A stretch of 64,000 bases of DNA from JBLEFH01 sp047345645 (GTDB lineage Bacteria > Pseudomonadota > Alphaproteobacteria > Rhodobacterales > Rhodobacteraceae): the NCBI GenBank assembly GCA_047345645.1, contig JBLEFH010000003.1. One strand, given 5' to 3'. The notes under the pieces were generated by a model. It was not told the DNA's origin, did no database searches, and saw only the letters and a list, made by a program, of their open reading frames with translations. The position numbers and the translations under genes are program-made. Positions 59,810-64,000 of the stretch are shown piece after piece; the stretch's first letter is position 1, and every line of letters begins with the position of its first letter.

Positions 59810-59983
59810 TTAGTCCTCGTCCTGCGGCAGCATCACCGCGTCGCTCGGGGCCTCGTCGGTTTCCACGCGGTAGCTGCCCGTCAGCCAGCGGCCGAGATCC
59901 ACATCGGCGCAGCGTTTGGAGCAGAAGGGGCGGTATTTTTCCGCCTCTTGCGGCACGGTTTTACGGCAGATCGGGCAGCGCAT
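59810..59983 (-). CDS. yacG: YacG-type zinc protein (DNA gyrase inhibitor family)
   Basis: A 57-residue protein that I translated by hand: MRCPICRKTV..., then RPFCSKRCADVDLGRWLTG. The zinc site is Cys-x2-Cys (3, 6) and Cys-x3-Cys (21, 25), the YacG pattern. The tail is acidic. It starts on the stop codon of the RNase gene (TGATG). YacG of E. coli binds gyrase, but its place next to RNase E/G is widely conserved in alphaproteobacteria. Confidence 0.93.
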   Translation of the reverse strand: MRCPICRKTVPQEAEKYRPFCSKRCADVDLGRWLTGSYRVETDEAPSDAVMLPQDED

Positions 59984-61014
59984 CAGAGCAGCTCCGAGAG
60001 GGGGCGGCGTTCGCGTTTGCGCTGGAGTTCCAAGAGGCCGAGGGGGGTCCAGCCGGCGATGACCGTATCGATCCCGTCGGCTTTGAGCGCGGCGCGGAGT
60101 TCGCCCTCGATTTTCGAGCGGTCCCGTTTGGCGAGCGGCGCGAAATCCACCGTGACCACCCCGCCAAGCCCGCGCAGGCGCAATTGGCGCGGCAGGTTGC
60201 GGGCGGCGGCGAGATTGGCCTTGAGGGTCGCGGCGGGCGAGAAATCCCCGCCGGTGTTCACATCGACGGCGGTGAGCGCGCGGGTCGGCTGAATCTCCAT
60301 CCAGGCTTCGGTGCCAATCTGCGCGCGCGCGGTTTCCAGCGCGGCGATGGCGGACCAGACATCAGCGGTCTCGAAGGTGCCTTCGCCCTCTTCCACCCGC
60401 TCGGGGGACGGCTCGGTCCAGTCGCGCCAGGCGGTCAGCACAGCATCGGGCGCTTCGACCAGCAGCGACGGTTCGCTGGCCTGATCCTGCATCACAGCCT
60501 CGGCGAGATCACGCATGGCGAAGATGTCTTCGGCCAGCGCCTCACTGTCCGCGCCATCGGAGGCGGAGCGCAGGATGAGGCCGAAATCACTGCCTTCCAT
60601 GCCTTCGTGACCCAGCTCCAAGAGACGGTCGCGCTCGGCTTCGTCCTTGATTTTGCGGGCAATATTAATGCCGGGCGCATGAGGCGTGACGATGGCATAG
60701 CGCGATTTGAAAAGCGGGCGCGGCGTAACCGCTTGCGCCTTACCGGGCTCTGCATGGGTGGTGATCTGCACGGTCACCATATCGCCCTGCGCCATGCCTT
60801 TCGCTTCCTTCAGAAAGGCCGATTGCCCGTCCGGAAGGCGCAGCATCGCGCCGCCCATGCCTTTGACGAGACGGTCCACCTTGCCGCGATAGATCGCGCC
60901 GATCTGCGGGGTGTCGTCCTTGGAATCGACCAGCAGATCCTCCAGCACCGTGCCGCGCATCCGGGCGACAATGGCCCGGCCATCGGGAAGTTCGTCAATG
61001 AGAACGCGCCACAT
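59983..61014 (-). CDS. rng: ribonuclease E/G family, short form
   Basis: This 343-residue protein has a degenerate S1-like N-terminus and the DNase I-like catalytic domain with Asp in TAVDVNTGG and TVDFAPL. It lacks the C-terminal zinc-link CPxC and small domain found in RNase G (about 490 aa). GGAG precedes the ATG at 61014. It overlaps maf by 20 bp. The missing zinc-link next to a YacG zinc protein is notable. Confidence 0.9.
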   Translation of the reverse strand: MWRVLIDELPDGRAIVARMRGTVLEDLLVDSKDDTPQIGAIYRGKVDRLVKGMGGAMLRLPDGQSAFLKEAKGMAQGDMVTVQITTHAEPGKAQAVTPRPLFKSRYAIVTPHAPGINIARKIKDEAERDRLLELGHEGMEGSDFGLILRSASDGADSEALAEDIFAMRDLAEAVMQDQASEPSLLVEAPDAVLTAWRDWTEPSPERVEEGEGTFETADVWSAIAALETARAQIGTEAWMEIQPTRALTAVDVNTGGDFSPAATLKANLAAARNLPRQLRLRGLGGVVTVDFAPLAKRDRSKIEGELRAALKADGIDTVIAGWTPLGLLELQRKRERRPLSELL

Positions 61015-61561
61015 AGCCCGCTCCTTTCAATAGGTTCAGCGTCTCGACCATCGGCAGGCCGACGACATTGGTGTAGGAGCCGATGATCGCGGGCACAAGG
61101 CACGCCCCTTGCCCCTGAATGGCGTAGCCGCCCGCCTTGCCCTGCCACTCGCCGGTGCCGAGATACCACGCGAGATCGCCCTCATCGAGGCGTTTGAATT
61201 TCACGGCGGTCTCGACCACGCGGACATGCAGGCGCTCCGCGGTCTTCAGCGCCACACCGCTCATCACGCGGTGACGGCGACCCGACAGAAGACGCAGGAA
61301 TCGCTCGGCTTCTTCCGCATCGGCGGGCTTGCCCAAGATGCGCGTTCCGACCGAGACGACCGTATCCGCCGCCAGCACCAAATCGCCCGGCACGGCTTCG
61401 GCCTTTTCCACGGCCATACGCCGCACATAGGCGCGCGGCGCTTCGCCCGTTGCGGGCGTCTCGTCGATATCAGCGGGAATGATCTCGGCGGGCACGATCC
61501 CGGCCTCGGCCAGCAAATCGCGCCGACGCGGGCTGGCCGAGGCCAGAATGAGCCGCGAGAT
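60995..61561 (-). CDS. maf: Maf-family nucleotide pyrophosphatase; start codon unresolved
   Basis: Maf proteins hydrolyse non-canonical or methylated NTPs. The family N-terminus LILASASPRRRDLLAEAG is encoded, and AADTVVSVGTRILGKP plus YAIQGQGACLVPAIIGSYTNVVGLP follow. Between the in-frame stop inside infA and LILASAS there is no ATG, GTG or TTG. The first TTG (61516) would delete the SASPRR motif. I give ATC 61561, just after AAGGCG and 5 nt past the infA stop, as the nominal start; ATT or CTG a little further in are alternatives. Confidence 0.85.
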   Translation of the reverse strand: MSRLILASASPRRRDLLAEAGIVPAEIIPADIDETPATGEAPRAYVRRMAVEKAEAVPGDLVLAADTVVSVGTRILGKPADAEEAERFLRLLSGRRHRVMSGVALKTAERLHVRVVETAVKFKRLDEGDLAWYLGTGEWQGKAGGYAIQGQGACLVPAIIGSYTNVVGLPMVETLNLLKGAGYVARSH

Positions 61562-61565
61562 CGCC

Positions 61566-61784
61566 TTATTTGAAGCGGTAATTGATCCGGCCCTTGGTCA
61601 GATCATAGGGGGTCATCTCGACCTGCACCTTATCGCCTGCCAGCACGCGGATGCGGTTTTTGCGCATCTTGCCAGCGGTATGTGCGATGATTTCATGGCC
61701 GTTCTCAAGCTCCACCCGAAAGGTCGCGTTCGGCAGCAGCTCGGTCACGACTCCGGGAAATTCAAGAAGCTCTTCCTTAGCCAT
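61566..61784 (-). CDS. infA: translation initiation factor IF-1
   Basis: This 72-residue OB-fold protein, MAKEELLEFPGVVTELLPNATF..., IIAHTAGKMRKNRIRVLAGDKV, ends KGRINYRFK. It is near-identical to alphaproteobacterial IF-1. GGAG precedes the ATG. First gene of the infA-maf-rng-yacG block. Confidence 0.98.
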   Translation of the reverse strand: MAKEELLEFPGVVTELLPNATFRVELENGHEIIAHTAGKMRKNRIRVLAGDKVQVEMTPYDLTKGRINYRFK

Positions 61785-61872
61785 GGGGTCTCCGAGGTTT
61801 TGTTACAATGCGCTTTAGATGCGCCTCAATCGCCCGAAATTCAAGGGCAAAGCGCGGGCACAAGCGGGAATG

Positions 61873-62316
61873 TTAAACAGCGAGGCCGAAACGTGACTGA
61901 ATCCGCGCATAAAGGTCGTCGCGGCAGTTCCGATAGGCCGCCATTTTCTCCTCACGGCGCTCTCCAAGGCCGGTTGGGTCCATCACGGGCCAGTATTCCA
62001 CATCGATATGGGCGTTGCGGGCATATTCCTGCGCATGGCGCATCGCGGCGGGCGAAAGGGCAATGATGAGATCGAAACTCTCGATCTGGTCGCCCCACTC
62101 TTCCATTTCTTCGAGCGAGCGCGAGCGGTGGCGTTCCAGCTCGATATTCATTTCACGGCAGACGGCGACCGCAAACCCGTCGATTTCGAGATCATGGCGC
62201 ACCCCGGCGGATTGCACATAGACGCTGCGGCCCAGCAATTTCTTGCAGATCCCCTCGGCCATCGGCGAGCGGACGGCGTTGTGATCACAACAAAAAAGTA
62301 CCGCTCCGGGGCCCAT
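61873..62316 (-). CDS. low-molecular-weight phosphatase/arsenate-reductase family protein
   Basis: This 147-residue protein has the P-loop CDHNAVRSPMAEG (C-x5-R-S, CDHNAVRS) and a late MDPTG acid loop in place of DPW/F. The latter and the CCDHNAVRS form define a conserved Rhodobacterales subgroup between UPF0262 and infA. The substrate is unknown and arsenate reduction is not implied. It differs clearly from the phosphatase at 1334. Confidence 0.9.
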   Translation of the reverse strand: MGPGAVLFCCDHNAVRSPMAEGICKKLLGRSVYVQSAGVRHDLEIDGFAVAVCREMNIELERHRSRSLEEMEEWGDQIESFDLIIALSPAAMRHAQEYARNAHIDVEYWPVMDPTGLGERREEKMAAYRNCRDDLYARIQSRFGLAV

Positions 62317-62319
62317 AAA

Positions 62320-62808
62320 TCAGCCTTTGAAATGCAGCACGCAAATCAGGGTGAAGAGGCGGCGCGCCGTGTCGTGATCGAGCTCCACCTTGCCTTCGAG
62401 CCGCTCCATCAGGATGCGCGAGCCCTCGTTGTGGATCCCCCGGCGGGCCATGTCGATCGCCTCGATTTTCGAGGGCGGCAGGTTCTTCACCGCGTCGAAA
62501 TAGCTGGCGCAGATAGCGAAGTAATCCTTGATGACCTGCCGGAAGGGCGAGAGCGAGAGATGCAGCTCCGCCGGATCGCCGCCCGCTTCGGGCGCAATCG
62601 ACATCACCAGCCGCTTGTCCCGCACGGCGAGGCTCAGATGATACGGCCCCGGCGGAATCTCCTGCCCTTCCTTGGCGAGCGGCGCGAAGCTGTTCTCCTC
62701 CAGAAGATCGAAAATCGCGACCTTGCGTTCCTGCGCGATCTCCGGCGTCGGGACCGGCAGGCCCGTTTCGTCCAAAGTCACGTCGCTGATGCGGTTGGTG
62801 TCACTCAT
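62320..62808 (-). CDS. UPF0262 family protein
   Basis: This 162-residue soluble protein has KVAIFDLLEENSFAP, LVMSIAPE and IDMARRGIHNEGSRILMERLEGKVELDHDTARRLFTLICVLH, the UPF0262 core. Function unknown. I chose ATG 62808, inside the end of hisD with AAGG upstream. It lies 3 bp before the phosphatase gene, so hisD-UPF0262-phosphatase form one unit. Confidence 0.93.
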   Translation of the reverse strand: MSDTNRISDVTLDETGLPVPTPEIAQERKVAIFDLLEENSFAPLAKEGQEIPPGPYHLSLAVRDKRLVMSIAPEAGGDPAELHLSLSPFRQVIKDYFAICASYFDAVKNLPPSKIEAIDMARRGIHNEGSRILMERLEGKVELDHDTARRLFTLICVLHFKG

Positions 62809-64000
62809 CCTTGCCCCCATGGTTGAGCGTGTCGAGCCGTGCCGTTACCGACAGGCCATGCGCCTCAAGGCTTTCCGCCCGCGCAAGTGTTGCCGCCGCC
62901 GGGCCGATGGCCTTGAGCGCTTCCGGCGTCATTTTCGCTATCGTCGTGCGTTTCATGAAATCCAGCACCGACAGCCCCGACGAGAACCGTGCCGAGCGCG
63001 CCGTCGGCAGCACATGGTTCGGCCCGCCAACATAATCGCCAATCGCTTCGGGCGTGTAGGCCCCGAGGAACATCGCGCCCGCATGGCGGATGGTGGCGGC
63101 CACGGCGTCCGGATCAGCGGTGCAGATCTCCAGATGCTCCGGCGCGATGCGGTTGGTGAGCGCGCTCGCCGTCTCCAAGTCCGGCACGGTGATGATCGCG
63201 CCGAAATCGCGCCAGCTTGCGCCCGCAATGGCGCGCCGCTCCAGCGTTTCCAGCCGTGCCTCCACCGCTTTCGCGACCCCCTGCCCCAGCTCCGCGCTGG
63301 TGGTGATCAAAATGCTCTGCGCGCTTTCGTCATGCTCGGCCTGGCTCATCAGATCAAGCGCCAGCCAATCCGGGTTGTTGTCCGCATCCGCAATCACGAG
63401 GATTTCCGACGGCCCGGCGATCATGTCGATCCCGACATGGCCATAAACCCGGCGCTTGGCGGCGGCCACATAGGCATTGCCCGGACCGGTGATCTTGTCG
63501 CAAGCGGGCACGCTTTCGGTGCCATAAGCCATCGCCGCCACGGCCTGCGCGCCGCCGACACGGAAGATTTTCGAAATGCCCGAGAGTTTCGCCGCAAGGA
63601 TCACCAGAGGGTTCACCGCCCCGTCCGGCGTCGGCACGCACATGACCAGCTCGCGCACCCCGGCCACACTCGCCGGGATCGCATTCATCAGGACCGAAGA
63701 CGGATAGGTCGCGATGCCGCCCGGCACATAAAGTCCCGCTCGGTCCACCGCCGACCAACGCCAGCCAAGGGTCGCGCCCGCTTGATCGGTGAACTGGTGA
63801 TCTTCGGGACGCTGCTTTTCGTGATAAGCTCGGATCCGGCCCGCCGCGAGTTCCAGCGCCGCACGGTCGCCGGGGGCCACATCGGCGATAATCGTCTCGA
63901 CCTCATCTTCGGAAAAGGCCAGCGCCTCGGGCGTGAAGCGATCAAATTTCGCCGTCAGCGCGTGAAGCGCCGCATCGCCCTCGGCCCGCACCTGCGCAAT
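62801..64000 (-). CDS. hisD: histidinol dehydrogenase, 5' end outside window
   Basis: HisD oxidises histidinol to histidine in two steps. The visible 399 residues include VPGGIATYPSSVLMNAIPA, GGAQAVAAMAYGTE, DKITGPGNAYVAAAKR, the Zn ligands in DLMSQAEHDESAQS and the C-terminal EIHT-like segment. The frame remains open at position 64000; a start is not seen. The protein is about 35 residues short of the usual 430-435. Confidence 0.97.
   Translation of the reverse strand: MAQVRAEGDAALHALTAKFDRFTPEALAFSEDEVETIIADVAPGDRAALELAAGRIRAYHEKQRPEDHQFTDQAGATLGWRWSAVDRAGLYVPGGIATYPSSVLMNAIPASVAGVRELVMCVPTPDGAVNPLVILAAKLSGISKIFRVGGAQAVAAMAYGTESVPACDKITGPGNAYVAAAKRRVYGHVGIDMIAGPSEILVIADADNNPDWLALDLMSQAEHDESAQSILITTSAELGQGVAKAVEARLETLERRAIAGASWRDFGAIITVPDLETASALTNRIAPEHLEICTADPDAVAATIRHAGAMFLGAYTPEAIGDYVGGPNHVLPTARSARFSSGLSVLDFMKRTTIAKMTPEALKAIGPAAATLARAESLEAHGLSVTARLDTLNHGGKDE

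Overview
The window looks like a chromosomal stretch from a marine alphaproteobacterium of the Rhodobacterales (Roseobacter group). The evidence is high GC with strong GC/GC3 coding bias, very dense operons with ATGA/GTGA stop-start overlaps, four TRAP transporter systems plus one tripartite tricarboxylate (TTT) system, an ectoine catabolic locus, a pca locus of Roseobacter layout, and an infA-maf-rng-yacG/hisD housekeeping block. No insertion sequences, phage genes, CRISPR arrays, rRNA or convincing pseudogenes were seen. No gap between genes exceeds about 250 bp.

Layout. 0-6 kb: an exported VPLPA-CTERM-type protein, a hypothetical gene, a low-molecular-weight phosphatase plus fructosamine-kinase pair (probable protein deglycation), an exported hydratase-fold protein, and a CaiB/BaiF CoA-transferase with an ArgE-family deacetylase. 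6-18.6 kb: an ectoine/5-hydroxyectoine uptake and degradation locus (uehABC-like TRAP, UspA, eutA, an FCD-type GntR regulator, eutD/doeA, eutB, eutC, AsnC/Lrp regulator, ssd-like dehydrogenase, class III aminotransferase), interrupted by queF. 18.7-26.8 kb: two further TRAP systems. One is split by an acyltransferase gene from its Tat-exported binding protein and carries a long repetitive tail on its large permease. 27-38.7 kb: a TetR-controlled SRPBCC/VOC/DUF1428 operon with a perfect palindromic operator, a Bcr/CflA exporter, an omega-amino-acid transaminase, a lipoprotein, an aldehyde dehydrogenase with its DUF779 partner, a UDP-glucuronate epimerase, a FecCD/ATPase ABC pair, and a CueR-like MerR regulator divergent from a glutaredoxin-MauE fusion.

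38.7-59.5 kb is a co-oriented aromatic catabolism supercluster. From pcaD downwards it reads pcaDCHG, a beta-keto acid cleavage enzyme (BKACE), pcaB, an aryl-aldehyde-type dehydrogenase, a TRAP transporter, a benzoylformate-decarboxylase/acetolactate-synthase-like ThDP enzyme, an AEC permease, a LysR regulator, tctCBA, a shikimate/quinate dehydrogenase, quiC (dehydroshikimate dehydratase fused to an HPPD-like domain) and pobA, with pcaQ divergent. Quinate/shikimate, 4-hydroxybenzoate and possibly aryl-glyoxylates and aryl-aldehydes would all converge on protocatechuate and then beta-ketoadipate. pcaIJ and pcaF are absent and BKACE sits in their place.

59.6-64 kb is housekeeping: tRNA-Phe with a good promoter, yacG, RNase E/G, maf (apparently without a canonical start codon), infA, a second LMW phosphatase, a UPF0262 protein and hisD running off the window edge.

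The signals I consider most worth a second look are: (i) repetitive low-complexity C-terminal tails on components of three of the four TRAP systems, including a hendecad Asp/Ala helix on the ectoine-binding protein; (ii) a rearranged ectoine locus in which an ArgE-family enzyme may replace EutE and an FCD-GntR protein may replace EnuR, with a shared candidate operator; (iii) a pair of 16-bp operator-like repeats in the queF/ssd gap; (iv) the BKACE-terminated pca cluster fused to a ThDP/aldehyde dehydrogenase/TRAP module.
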